NCBI GenBank assembly: GCA_003427395.1
Contig: BFEA01000046.1
Coordinates: 2,273,957 to 2,337,956 of the forward strand
Direction: 5' to 3'
DNA from: Chara braunii
Lineage: Eukaryota; Streptophyta; Charophyceae; Charales; Characeae
DNA: 64,000 nt
Below, in pieces: positions 11,021-21,950 of this stretch. Below the pieces are notes generated by a model that searched no databases, was not told where the DNA came from, and saw only the letters and a list, made by a program, of their open reading frames with translations. Made by a program: the position numbers and the translations under genes. Positions within the stretch are counted from its first letter, which is position 1. Every line of letters begins with the position of its first letter.

Positions 11021-12165
11021 GTTCTCCTGACGACGACATTTGTATATTGAGTACGTGCCAGGTGGCGCGCAGGTAAGTAAGGTTGAGTAGGTGATGACGT
11101 GGCAAGGGATACGCTGGGGGTGTTGACTTGGCACATACCTCTCTGGCGAGGATACACTGGCGGGGTTTGTTGACAAAGTGCAGATTCATTGGCGAGAAGA
11201 CTTGACCAGGGAAGCTGACGAAATACAGACTCTGCTGGCGAGAAGACATCCCAGGCTGCTGACATGGTAGTCGGGATCGCGACAAAGGATGCCGCATACC
11301 AGCCAGGATCGCGACAGTGACGTAGAATCGCGATCCCTTGCTGACGTGGCACATATCGTGCTGCGTCTGAAAGACCCTGTTGATTGCTGATGTGGCACTC
11401 CTTGTGTTGCTGACATGCGACAGGGTCTACTGCAGATGCTGACGTGGCCTGGAGGAAAGAAGATTGATTGCTGGCGTGGCAGGAGCAGGTCATCACACCT
11501 GTCTTCATGAGGTGATGTTTGCCTGTTGACGTGGCATTGAACTCCTTGGCTGACGAGGCATGATCTGACTGGCTGGAACGGCGACGGTATCTCACGTGAC
11601 ACTTGGAAGAGGCACGTGGCGAGGATCAGACTACACATTTGCTGACGTGGCATCCCATTATTGACAGACTGGACAGAGTGCTGACGTGGCAACATTTGCT
11701 ATGTTGGCACTCCAGGGATGACATGCGGCAGACAGGATACTGCCAAGTAAGAGGTGCCCTCGAAAGACAATAGTGGTACAACTGATTGGACTAATTACAC
11801 AGCTGTAGTGACAGCTATCAGGGAGAGTGCGTGATCGCATTGACATCAAGAAGACACAGCATACTGACGAAGGTTGCTGACAAACTGTTTGTGATTGTTG
11901 TTGGCATACTTACCCGTTGTTGTTGTGTGTGGTGTTTGCGTACTTATGTATTGTGTCTGATCACACGGGCCTTGAGTGGTACCTGTACACTCTTGTTTAG
12001 GACGTCATCACACGAACAGACAAAGAACAACGATAGTTAGAAATAGAAATAATTGTATCTGATTCTTTTTCTTCGGTTCTTTGAAATCTTGCTGTGATAG
12101 ATTAGTGCGGCCGTGGAATTTATTATTGTTATAAAGTATCTATTGTGCGACCGACACCCATCACA
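11021..12165 (+). promoter_or_regulatory. Leader of element 2 with repeated TGACGTGGCA motifs
   Basis: Between PBS and gag there is no open coding frame. The motif (G)CTGACGTGGCA or one-mismatch forms recurs about ten times (for example ~11093, 11340, 11387, 11438, 11526, 11641, 11681). A consensus 5' splice site CAGGTAAGT sits at ~11066, about 50 bp after the PBS, matching a CAGGTAAGT at ~48847 after the other family B PBS. The motif contains an ACGT core bound by plant bZIP factors; regulatory use is inferred. Confidence 0.6.
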
Positions 12166-14033
12166 ATGTCTCATTTTTGGAATTGTTTGAAATTGTCGGT
12201 TCTCACTCGTTTCATTCGTTTCTTTTTCTTCCCAATCTCACTCACCTTCGCTATTGATGAGGGGACTCCTGACCCCCGTACCAGACAGGAAGTTGAAGAG
12301 CAAAAAAGAGTCTTGATTGGTCGTATGGATCAATTGATATCTGAACTCCATGACGTTGGTGCTGAAGTAGAGGCACATGCCCGTGCCCAGTTTGATTTGA
12401 AAGCAATTCATGCTGCTACCGAATCAGCTGAGACTGGCACCGACGTCTTGAAGGTTCAGAATGAACTCATCAAGTGTCGTCAGACACTTGACAAGATTAT
12501 TGTGGAACAACTTGCAAAGATCTCAAAACAAAAGGAAGAGAAAGAAGTTGATGTGACTGAAGAAACCATAGATGAGAACATCAGACAGTTGGAAGAAGCA
12601 CTTGAGAAAGAAAAGAAGAGGAAACAGGAAATGAGAAGACGTAAAGAAAGAAATGTACAGCAAGAACAAAAAGTGGAAGAAATTAGACAAACTGTCATCC
12701 ACACTGAAGGGGAAGAACAGGCAATCTCTTTGGCTCAACTTGTGACTTACCTCGCTCACATGGAGATAAAAATTGACCAGACTAATGCACGGATTGATGA
12801 TATGGCCGCTGGATTACAAACAATCACGAACCTGGTCAAAGGAAAACAACATGTGACGGAGGAAAGCGAAACCGAAAAGGAAGAGAAGCAGAAGAAATTG
12901 ATGGGAGACGCAATGAAGTCTCTCAAGGTAGAAATAGAGAAGATAAAAAAGAAACAGGAAACAAAGAAAGGGGAGTCTTCGAGTCCGTCGTCTTCTCCAC
13001 CAAGCTCCCCTTCTTCCTCTCCACCTCCGAAGACTCCACCGCCAGTCAAGGTAAGTGCAGAACCGGAGAAACCAAAAAGGAAAGAAAAAGTGAAGATGAA
13101 ACTGCCTTTTATATTCTGCAACCGAAAGGATGATTATTGGTTGCTTTGGATAGCCGAAATTCAGACATATTGTAGTACGGCCCTTGTCGAACCCGAGTCC
13201 CAGGTTGCTTTCTCTACTTCTTGTCTCGGGGGGGAAGCGAAGGAATGGGTATTGGCCGAAGCCAACGCTGCGGGGTTCGATGACATTGGGGAGTGGTCTG
13301 GAACCTTGAACCTCAAGCAGTTCCTTGGTAAGATGAAGGAACGGTTTTTGGACAAAACAACGGCCGACAAGGCCTTTGACCAGCTCACCACAATTGGTCA
13401 GAAACATTGGACCTGTGTGGAATCGTTGTCTCGGGAAGTTGGTCGGTTGCTGCAGGTTTCGGGATTGAACCTGCAAGACAACCAAGTCTTGTACATCTAT
13501 TCCCGTGCTCTGCCCAAGCCCATCCGTGGACAACTCGTGGCAGAGTCCAAGGCAGGTAAGTATAATTATAGGCAGATTCGGGATCTGGCTCTCCAACGAG
13601 AGCAAATGACTTCACAAGTAAAAAAAATTGTATGCATCTGTGGTAAAGTATGGTGGTGGTGCAGGAACAGGTAAGCGGATACTTTGGCGCCAAAAGCGCC
13701 AGGACCACACCCTTGCCGTCTTTGATGACGATACCGTGGAGAAGTGGCCATTGGAGGTCGAGGGTGTGGCGAGCAGCAGTGATTCTGGGAAGGGGGAAGT
13801 CATTGCTGTCGTGGTCAACAGGGGAGGACCACGACCGCCAATCAAGAAGAAGAAGCCATGCTCGTTCCCAGAGCACCCCGGGATTGCGGTCGGGAAGCCT
13901 TGGGAAAAGATGGGCCTGTCACAAGAAACGTGGCAGGAGAGAATGGATAACGCAGTGTTTGAAGTGTGGGACCGCAGGGCATGTGATTGCATGGTGCCCA
14001 CTTATCCATAACCCAAAAGTGAGCCGCCAGTAG
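12166..14033 (+). pseudogene. gag: Gag of element 2 (frameshifted), hydrophobic N-terminus
   Basis: Start chosen at the ATG at 12166 (MSHFWNCLKL). Residues ~10-32 are strongly hydrophobic (TRFIRFFFFPISLTFA), like a signal anchor. Then come a long charged coiled coil (~40-260), a Ser/Pro/Lys linker, and a Retrotrans_gag-like domain (~13100-13600; FCNRKDDYWLLWIAEIQ to YIYSRALPKPIRGQL). The frame is lost at ~13620. The C-terminus, including the CCHC knuckle (C-LK-C-GTAG-H-VIAW-C, ~13962-14003), is in two other frames, so at least two frameshifts separate it. The minus-strand gag at 40307-41686 is a close relative with the same N-terminal hydrophobic block. Confidence 0.8.
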
Positions 14034-14064
14034 GAGTAGCATCTGCTCCTACTGAGTTAAGGGT

Positions 14065-14829
14065 TTGGATCAAGATGAAGGTAAGGCGCCTACTAACCCT
14101 TCCAATCCTTTGACTCGCTCGGCAGAGGATGGTTCTTTTTCGGCCCATCGTCCGAAACACCCTGAACCTGTCTTATGTACTCTCTCTCCGGATGACTCCC
14201 TTGATGAGCTTGGTAACGAGTTGCTAGCACTACGAAGCTCGTGGGCTAAGAAATCTAAGTCTAAGGGTGACCTACTACTCGCAGATGTAGAGATTGCACG
14301 TACACGCGTAGGTGCACTGTAGGACTCAGGATCCACACGATCCTACATATCCGAGAAAGAAATCCGCAAATTGCATCTCGGAATGAAGGTGAAAAACCTG
14401 TCTAGACCTATCACGTCTGTTTTGGCTGACAACAACACAATCACTGTCTCGCAGTATGTTGACTATGTGAAGTGTCGATTTCGAACCAAGGAAGGGAAGA
14501 TAATTCTTCACGAGGTATTCTTGCTTGTAGAAAGGAACTTGCCATTTGATTTGATTCTGGGAATGGATTGGCACGAGGAAGCCAACCCAGACATTAAGTT
14601 CAAAGAAAAGACTGTGCCATTGCGTGACGCACAATCTGATTTGAAACCAATCAAGTTGTTTCATAAGTCTGGCTCTGACTTTAATCTGTCTTTTTGTTGT
14701 ATGAGTTATCCAGCCTTTCGTTCAATGCAGGAGAGTCTTCTACTTCCTATCCTTCTTCGACTGAAAAACTCTTTAGCGAGTATAAAGACTTATTTACCGA
14801 ACCAACAAGAAAAATTGTGCATGTTATAA
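14065..14829 (+). pseudogene. pro: Retropepsin of element 2, in-frame stop at active site
   Basis: The frame reads ..VEIARTRVGAL, then TAG at 14320-14322, then DSGSTRSYIS (catalytic Asp-Ser-Gly). It continues through SVLADNNTI and the second motif LILGMDWHEE (~14555). The stop falls directly before the catalytic Asp, where related elements 3 and 4 have GALVDSGAT. The frame ends at 14829, overlapping the RT frame that starts by ~14694, so another frameshift is needed to enter RT. Confidence 0.8.
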
Positions 14830-15592
14830 AGCACACCATTGAAATTATTCCTGAAAGTAAGATTCCCAAGGGCCCTATCTACCGAATGTCTGCTAGGGAA
14901 CTTGAGGAACTGAGAAAACAACTCCAAGACTTAACAGAGAAAGGATGGATTCGCCCTAGCTCTTCTTCTTATGGTTCCCCTGTCCTATTTGTGCCCAAAA
15001 AGGAAGGTGAGTTGCGTCTCTGTATTGATTATAGAGGGTTGAATGTCGTCACTGTTAAGAATGTCGAACCTCTTCCACGAATTGACGACTTACTTGACCA
15101 GTTACAGGGTTGCAGGTACTTTAGCAAGATCGACTTGAAATCGGGGTATCCCCAGATCGAGGTGGAACCCTCCGATCAGCATAAGACCGCTTTCCAAACC
15201 AGGTATGGCCACTACGAGTTCGTGGTAAGCCCTTCGGATTAACGAATGCCCCTGCCACTTTTTAGAGGTCAATTAATGACTTGTTCCGTCAATGGCTGGA
15301 TAAGTTTGTCATTGTCTATCTCGATGATATTCTAATGTATAGCAAAACACTAGAAGATCATGAGAAGCACCTTCGTCTGGTGCTAGAGAAGTTGCGAGAG
15401 GGCAGCTTCAAGATCAATGCCAAAAAGTCCGAGTTTGCTAAGTCCGAAGTGTTATACCTAGGACACATAGTAAACGAAGAAGGTCTAAGGCCAGAAGAGA
15501 AAAAGATATCAGCAATTAGAGATTGGCCACAACCTCAGTCTATTACTGAACTGCGATTTTTCCTTGGTGTAGTTAGTTATTATAGGAAGTTT
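14694..15592 (+). pseudogene. pol: Reverse transcriptase of element 2 (broken)
   Basis: [38 protein letters not shown] and motif [16 protein letters not shown] are in one frame to 15242 (YHQ changed to YPQ). A frameshift lies inside motif B (the [12 protein letters not shown] region, ~15230-15265). A second frame from 15281 has FVIVYLDDILMYSKTL (catalytic YLDD) through LYLGHIV and ITELRFFLGVVSYYRKFV. After this the thumb/connection sequence is replaced by foldback palindromes. Confidence 0.85.
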
Positions 15593-15650
15593 GTCACCAA
15601 GGAAACTTCCTATAATAACTAGCTACACCAAGGAAAAATCGCAGTTCAGT
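15545..15650. repeat. Foldback palindrome 1 (48-bp arms, 10-bp loop)
   Basis: Left arm 15545-15592, loop 15593-15602, right arm 15603-15650; the arms are reverse complements with about one mismatch. The left arm is the normal RT coding (ELRFF..SYYRKF) and the right arm is an inverted copy of it. Confidence 0.9.
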
Positions 15651-15820
15651 GGTGACAATGAAACGCAAAGACGGGTCAGCAAGCTTAAGGACGGGGTAGT
15701 GAGTCAGGGCATACTTCAATTTTCGATAATAACAGCGCCAATCTTGAAGTATGCCCTGACTCACTACCCCGTCCTTAGTTCGATAAGCTGACCCGTCTTT
15801 GGGTTTCATTGTCACCACTG
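15648..15820. repeat. Foldback palindrome 2 (~72/77-bp arms)
   Basis: Left arm 15648-15719 and right arm 15744-15820 are inverted copies with small indels, separated by ~24 bp. Read on the minus strand, the left arm encodes the RNase H approach ALTHYPVLKLADPSL better than the right arm does on +. It directly abuts palindrome 1. Confidence 0.9.
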
Positions 15821-16283
15821 ACGCAAGTCAGTATGGGATTGGCGCTGTTCTCCAGCAGGATGACGACACGGGCTACATGCCCATAGAGTTTATGTCTGCA
15901 CGACTGCCGTCGGAAAAAGTTGCCAACTCCACCTATGAAAGGGAGTTGTATGCCTTAGTCTGTGCACTAAACACGTGGAAGCACTACTTATTGGGAGGCA
16001 CTTTACTGTGTACTCAGACCACTCTACTCTGAAGTGGATAAAGATACAACCTAGGCTCTCTGATAAGCTGGTACGGTGGTCTGCGTTTATTGATACCTTT
16101 GATTTTGAATTGAAAACGATCAAAGGTAAGTCTAATGTGGTTGCAGATGCATTGCCCAGACGGAGTGATTTCTTTGGTGCAATTGTCTCTTACTTGGATG
16201 TTGGGAATGATCTGAAAGACCAGATTCGCCAAGGATATGCTATTGATCCTATCTGGAAACCAATCATGGATATCCTTGTATGA
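15799..16283 (+). pseudogene. pol: RNase H of element 2
   Basis: FIVTTDASQYGIGAVLQQDDD (catalytic Asp region), YERELYALVCALNTWKHYL (Glu motif), then a frameshift near 16000 to HFTVYSDHSTLKWI (catalytic Asp of the YSDH motif), and the connection WSAFIDTFDFELKTIKGKSN..VVADALPRR (usually ALSRR). Ends with TGA at 16281-16283. Confidence 0.85.
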
Positions 16284-17690
16284 GATCCGTCCCAGCTACC
16301 CAACTATAGACTTGCTGATGGATTGTTGTTCTTGATTGACCAAATCGAACAAAGATTGTGTATTCCTCTTTAGGAAGAGATTAAAAGTCTGTTGATTAGG
16401 GAATGTCACGATTCTGAGGGTCATTTTGGTTTCAAGAAAACATATGCTGAAGTCAGAGAACGTTTCGAATGGAAGGGACTTAAATAAGATATACTAACAT
16501 ATGTTCGTACTTGTTTAGTGTGTCAGAGAAACAAGCCGTCCCATGAGAATCCCCGTGGACTTCTTAATCCATTACCTATACCAAGTGAACCAGGTGAGTC
16601 TATCTCAATTGACTTTATGAATCTGGTCAAAAGTCACAATGGTAATAGTCAAGTGATGGTAATTGTGGATCGTTTCTCTAAATACGCTATGTTTGTTCCC
16701 TTACCAGCAGAAGCGCGTACTGAACTTGTCATTCATAAATTTCAAATGCGATGGGTCACCGAGTATGGGTTCCCTAAAACCATTGTGTCTGATCAAGATG
16801 TCACGTTCACCAGTCCGCCATGGCATAAGCTAATGGAAGCTTGTGGCAGACGGCTGGCCATGTCGTCAGGGAGGCATCCCGAAACGAATGGCCAGACTGA
16901 ACAGATGAACCGTCTGTGCCAGTAGCTTTTGCGTATGTATATTAGACCCGATCAGATTGATTGGGATGATAACTTACCTAAAATTGCGAGTTCATATAAC
17001 AATAGTGTCCACACTTCTTCTGGACGAACCCCGAATGCACTTCACAAAGGGTGGAAGCCTAAACGTCCCATTGATGTACTAAATCGGGACCAGTTCCTTA
17101 GGTTGCCCCCAGGGACTCGAGAATATGCAATATTGTTTCAGGAGGACATCCAGAAGGTTAAAGATAATCTAAGGAAAACTCAACTATGTATGATTGAACA
17201 AGCCAATAAGCACCGTCGACCGTCTACATTCAAAGAGGGTGATCTGGTTTGGCTAAAATCTAAAGAGTTTTCATTAGAAGAAGATGTGCCCTAGAAATTG
17301 CTACCTGTTTATTTTGAACCTTGGGAAGTTCTCAAAGTAATTGGAGATGCAGAGGGACCGTCCTATCGAGTTGATATTCCCCCTCGTCTCAAAACATATC
17401 CTCTCTTTCATGCGTCCAAATTGTTGCCTTACGTAGAAGGAAACGAGTTTCCACACAGACCCTCTATGATTCCACCAGACATGGATGGCGGATACGAGGT
17501 TGACAGGATCATAGTGCATGGTTACTTCTCTACGGGAGGACGTGGGCGACCTCAGAAGCAGTTCAAGGTACGTTTTAAAACTCTAGCACCATATGAGGAC
17601 AGATGGTTTAGTAAATGAGAACTACTTGAAACTGCTCCTGATATTGTCGCTGCTTATGAACGAGGGTTAAGGTCTTAAATATTTCTGCGG
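16284..17690 (+). pseudogene. int: Integrase and chromodomain-like tail, element 2, multiple stops
   Basis: The frame is readable throughout but broken by stops at about 16374 (TAG), 16486 (TAA), 16923 (TAG), 17292 (TAG) and 17616 (TGA). Motifs: zinc domain HDSEGHFG and C-LV-C (~16400-16525), core SIDFMN, IVSDQDVTFTS, HPETNGQTEQ (DDE residues present), then YNNSVHTSSG, RRPSTFKEGDLVWL, YPLFHASKLLP and GRGRPQKQFKVRF. The tail is DRWFSK-stop-ELLETAPDIVAAYE. Several stops align with Gln codons in family C relatives (for example CAG to TAG at 17292). Confidence 0.85.
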
Positions 17691-17717
17691 TGGAACTCGA
17701 AAATGGGTCGGCAGGAA

Positions 17718-18144
17718 TGTAATAACCCTGTTCAGAAGTAGCCTGGGGCCCAGAACTCAGCCCCAGGCCACGCAGACCTGAGTTGGTCTGCGCTGGGCTG
17801 TGTGGCCAAGACACGCCCAGGCCTGAGTCTGTCGAGTATGGCTGTGTGATCGAATGCTGCACACAGGAAATTCAAGAGTCAAAGTCAATTGTAGAGTCAA
17901 AGGTACCGCACCCAGACCCTTGGTTGTGGCATTGAGATCTGGACGGCCGAAGGATACAACATCCGGAGTCTAGACCCCGCGTCAACACTACATAAGAATT
18001 GACTTCCTAGCTTTGACATTCATTCTGTCTTGCGTGGATGCTGAAGACACGCCCAGGCCTGAGTCTGTCGAGTGTGGATGTGTGACCGAATGCTGCACAC
18101 AGGAAATTCAAGAGTCAAAGTCAATTGTAGAGTCGAAGGTACCG
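17718..18144 (+). repeat. 3' LTR of element 2, left part, with internal duplication
   Basis: Starts TGTAATAACC after a purine-rich stretch. It runs collinear with the 5' LTR to about 18041, then jumps back and repeats the segment GACACGCCCAGGCCTG..GGTACCG (first copy from ~17810, second from ~18043), a ~235-bp tandem duplication. It is cut at ACCG (18141-18144) by the insertion; the remainder is at 25113-25874. Confidence 0.85.
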
Positions 18145-19149
18145 TTGTCGGCGCGAATACCCTTACAAGGGTATCCGCCCTGGTTTTTGCAAGCGACAGA
18201 AAATAGTCTTGGTTTAAAGTTTAAGTATACCGCGCCAGGCGCGGCCGCGTCTGTAATTTGTGTTGGCTAGATGGTTGACTAGAATAGAGAGTGTGTGGGC
18301 GCGCGGGTTTTTGAGGCGCGCGTGATCTTATAATTATTGATGATAAAAGGGTCGGCGTGTTCGCCGACCAGAATTTCTGTTGTCTCCTGATTAAAATAGG
18401 GATTAGAGAGATTATGTCTCGTTGACTAAGGTGCTCACCTGCAACCCATGCGTACGTATGGAGGACGGCATCGGCGACAGGATGACCGTTGAGGTGTTTT
18501 CAGTCGACCAGTGCGTTACGCAGGGTTTGGTTTATTTAGACGCCCGTCGAAGCCAAACCCAGGCATGGGCTTAGCCCTATAGGTTACGGCGTTGGGTTGA
18601 CGCTATGAATGTTCGGCGTCGGCGCGGCAATTGCAGCGGAGCGTCGCGGAAGGGACCGATGGGGTCGAGGGCCACCAGGGCTATCCCCCTCGGTTCTGTT
18701 CACGAGCGCAGCGGCGGGCCCGATCCGCGGGACTGACGAGGCGCGAGCAGGCCCGTTGTTCCCCAATATTATTCTTTACTTTTATTTACTTCCCTCTTTT
18801 TGTTTTATTTATCGCGTCCTGTTCGGGGACGCGAGACGGAGGTAGTGTCACGTGGGGGTGTGCTGTGTCCGCAGGGTTGCCTGAAGTGCAATTACAAACT
18901 GTTTTCGTGGCTGCGTCGGAGCCGCGCCCCGTTTTGCCTTGGGGCGCGGTGCAGTGGGTGTGTGGCAGGCCCCAGGGGCTTAGTTCGATAAGCGCACCCA
19001 TGAACTGTTGGGGTGCAGGCCCGTGGGCCGGGCCTGGGTGATGGGATTTTGTGAGAATGACCAGCTATCCCGGCCTTGTGCAGACTACGCAGGTTCCGAG
19101 GAGGGACCGCCTAGGCACCGGTAGGCCGCGGGGGATTGCCTCGANCGTG

Positions 19150-19235
19150 GTCCTTCGGGACATCCGTCAAAATTGGAACGATACAGATAAGACTAGCATG
19201 GCCCCTGCGCAAGAGCATGAATCGGGGCGGGGTCC
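19150..19235 (+). pseudogene. U6 snRNA-like sequence 2
   Basis: GTCCTTCGGGACATCCG, AAAATTGGAACGATACAGA, AGCATGGCCCCTGCGCAAG, then after loss of about 6 bases GCATGAATCG..GGTCC, all in U6 order. The ACAGAGA box is changed (ACAGATA). No TATA is visible ~30 bp upstream and no T-run follows, so it is likely a pseudogene. It lies within the 6.97-kb insertion. Confidence 0.8.
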
Positions 19236-21950
19236 GACGGCCAGACGCTTCTCTGATATTGCTCGGTATCCGGGGGTAGCCAGAATTGCCATTGATATTT
19301 TGGTTTTTTTTCTACTGCGCGTGTCGGTTGAACCGGTGAGGGACAACGCTACGGGAAAGCGGACTAGGCCGGCCCCAACGGAGGAAGGAAGAGTGAACCT
19401 GGACGCGGGTCGCGCCAGGTGCTTGGAAAGCGAACGTAGCCATGGCGGAGCTCGGCAGGAGCATTGCGGAGCAGGGAGAGGAGTTCCCGCCCGATCTGTG
19501 ATGAAATCGGGCGAAACAAGAGTCGAGGTAGGAGTTTCTGGCTATGGCAAGCTTGATCATGTGGCTGGAAGGGCATGGGAATTAGCAAATCGCGAGTTAG
19601 TTGAAGGAGGGGAAATGCGGGAGATGGTAGAGAGGTGAGTAGTGCTCAGTAGGCCAGGGCATAGTGAGGGAGATTGCAGATGAGGGGGGAATCTGAAGTG
19701 GGGTGAACCTGGACGCACGCTAGCGCAGTGTGCTTTCGGAAAGAGAGAGGGGGAGAGGGCTCACCTGACCAACTAGGGTTTGATAACATAGCACAGCGAC
19801 GGGCGCTAGCAAGGTGGCGGGGGATGGGGCAGAAGCAGCGGGCGGAAGGCCGGTGAGGCGCATACAAGGGGGCGAGCGAAGAAGTGGTAGAGGGAATGGA
19901 CCCGGGCGCGTTTCCGCGCCGGGTTCATTTGGAAGGAACGACAGTGGCAGGAGAGGGGTTGGGCGCAGCAGGAGGTAGGGAGTTCGTTCCATAGCGGGCC
20001 GAACCGAGTGGGGGAAGAACGTGAGTAGGGCTTCTTGGACTAGGCGAGCACGATCCTGAAGTCGGCTTGGTTAGAAAGTTAGTAGAATAATGGTAAGTAG
20101 GAAAAAGGTGTGCGGGGAGAGTGGGTATGGCAGGGTGAAAAACGCCTAGCTCACTCGATACTTATCAAAAATGAGTGAACTAAAGCTGTAGGTAAGGGTT
20201 TTAGTGGTGGGCGAATTCGTGGGTAAGGTTAGGTTAGAGGGAAAGTTAGCAAAACGGGAGTTAGTAAGAAAGTCCAGTGCGTGGGGAATATGGCGGGAGA
20301 AAGAGTGAAGTTTAAGATTTCGGCCCTTTTGTGACCGATTTTTGTGATTAAAAATGTTAAACTAAGTTTTTTGTCGAGCGGATGAGATGGCGAGCTGAGG
20401 GTTGGCGTCGGATTGGCAGAATAAGGAAAGAAAACGACCTTGTGATTTTTCGATGTATCTGTCCACTTAGTAGCGGAAGATTCATCCTCATTTTACACCT
20501 ACCGTAAAGGAAAAAGGGAAGGGGGACTGCTTACCTGTACTGCCTCGCTGCATGGCTTGAGCTTCCCCTCTGGGAGATCGGGGCCATCTTTGCGTCTGCA
20601 GGATGGTTGTTCCCTCCAGGTGGTCGCAGTCTGCTGCGGGCAGCTGTCCTGGGCTGTTGTTGCTTGTATATAGCTGAGCATGGTCGGGCACTGTTGCATG
20701 TGCAGCGCCTCACGGTGCCCTCATTAAGCGGCCAACGGAGGGGCGTATCTCCACGGTCTAGTGGAAGACTCATTCCAAGTTCGCTCATCTTAGTGATTGA
20801 GGAGCGTGGGGACAGCAGAGAGGGGCGACAGTCAGTCTGGGTTTTGACTAGTGCATGTAGCAGTTGCGTACTATTGCGGTGACTAGCTGCTATGCCGGGT
20901 TGTGGTGCGCATGACACAGTGCGAAGGTTTGGCTATAGTCTGCGCCCACCTCGGATGGAAGGGTCGGGGAGTATTCAATTTGAGTGCGGTCTCTCTAAGC
21001 TACGGAATGACAGGTTAGTCATCAGAGTTAACATTATAACGTCAGGAGTATAACTGAGACTTCAGAGGTGGCCACGCCCTGCAAACAGGGTGTGTACTGC
21101 CAAGATTGGTAAGTTTAGGGAAGTGATCAGACTGTGAGGAAGAGGCACGTTGTTGTGTATTTCTTGGGTTGCACTTTGCGGCGCATTGAGGCTGGCTGTT
21201 GCGGGGCACTGCTGCTGCGTGTGGACAGTTATTGATAGTTACTGCATATTGCTGCATTTGAACTGTTACAGGCTGCTAGGCGGCCACGATTGGGCTGAAA
21301 AGAAGTGTTGAGGTCGGGGAGGTGATCAGACTGGACGAGTAGGGGGTCAGTGTTGCGACTTGGAAATTCGTCAGGCGAGCCTGTGTCGGCAATCGACTTC
21401 CGGTTGGCTGAGCTTGTACATTGTTTGGCTACCATTGTGGGGCCCTCAGGCGCGTCAAGGAAACAAGGCCCTCTCGTGCGAGTCTGAGTGCACCCCTTCT
21501 GGATCTGAGAGTCTCAAACTATCTCCTTCTTCCTTTCTTACTCTGAGTCTGGTCTATTGGTTGTGAGAGGAAGGCGGCAGGCGGGATTGCAACCCGTAAT
21601 CCGTGCCAAGGCCTCCGTGGGAGGTTCACCCCACCAATTGCGGGAGCCCTGCCGGAACCCAGGAGTTCTGGAGGCAGGGAACTCAGAGGTAACCTTGGCT
21701 TTCCCCTGTAAACCCAGTATAACCCCTACCTATACACCTCCCCATATTTTGGTTGATTGGGTTATATGCAACGCTTACTTTGACTTTTTGGACTGACTTT
21801 CAGGACACAAAGCAGACTAACTAAAGGAATGCATGTATAATGGCTGTTTCAGCTTCTTTGATTGCCTGAAAGCAGATTGTCACAAGGGGTTGCATCAGGG
21901 GGAAGGTTGGAAGGAAGGCGGTTTTGCTTGCGATTGAACGGTTCTTATAG
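19236..21950. other. Insertion interior, noncoding
   Basis: GC-rich then mixed sequence, with TG/GT-rich and GA-rich tracts and short scattered frames (under 130 codons) lacking recognisable motifs. I see no conserved domain, RNA gene or LTR here. Confidence 0.45.

Noticed and set aside
13385-13876. Minus-strand frames opposite element 2 gag
   Set aside because: Antisense shadows of conserved gag coding; no independent evidence.
19051-19638. 195-codon open frame
   Set aside because: It overlaps the U6-like sequence, has no recognisable motif, and GC-rich sequence gives chance open frames.
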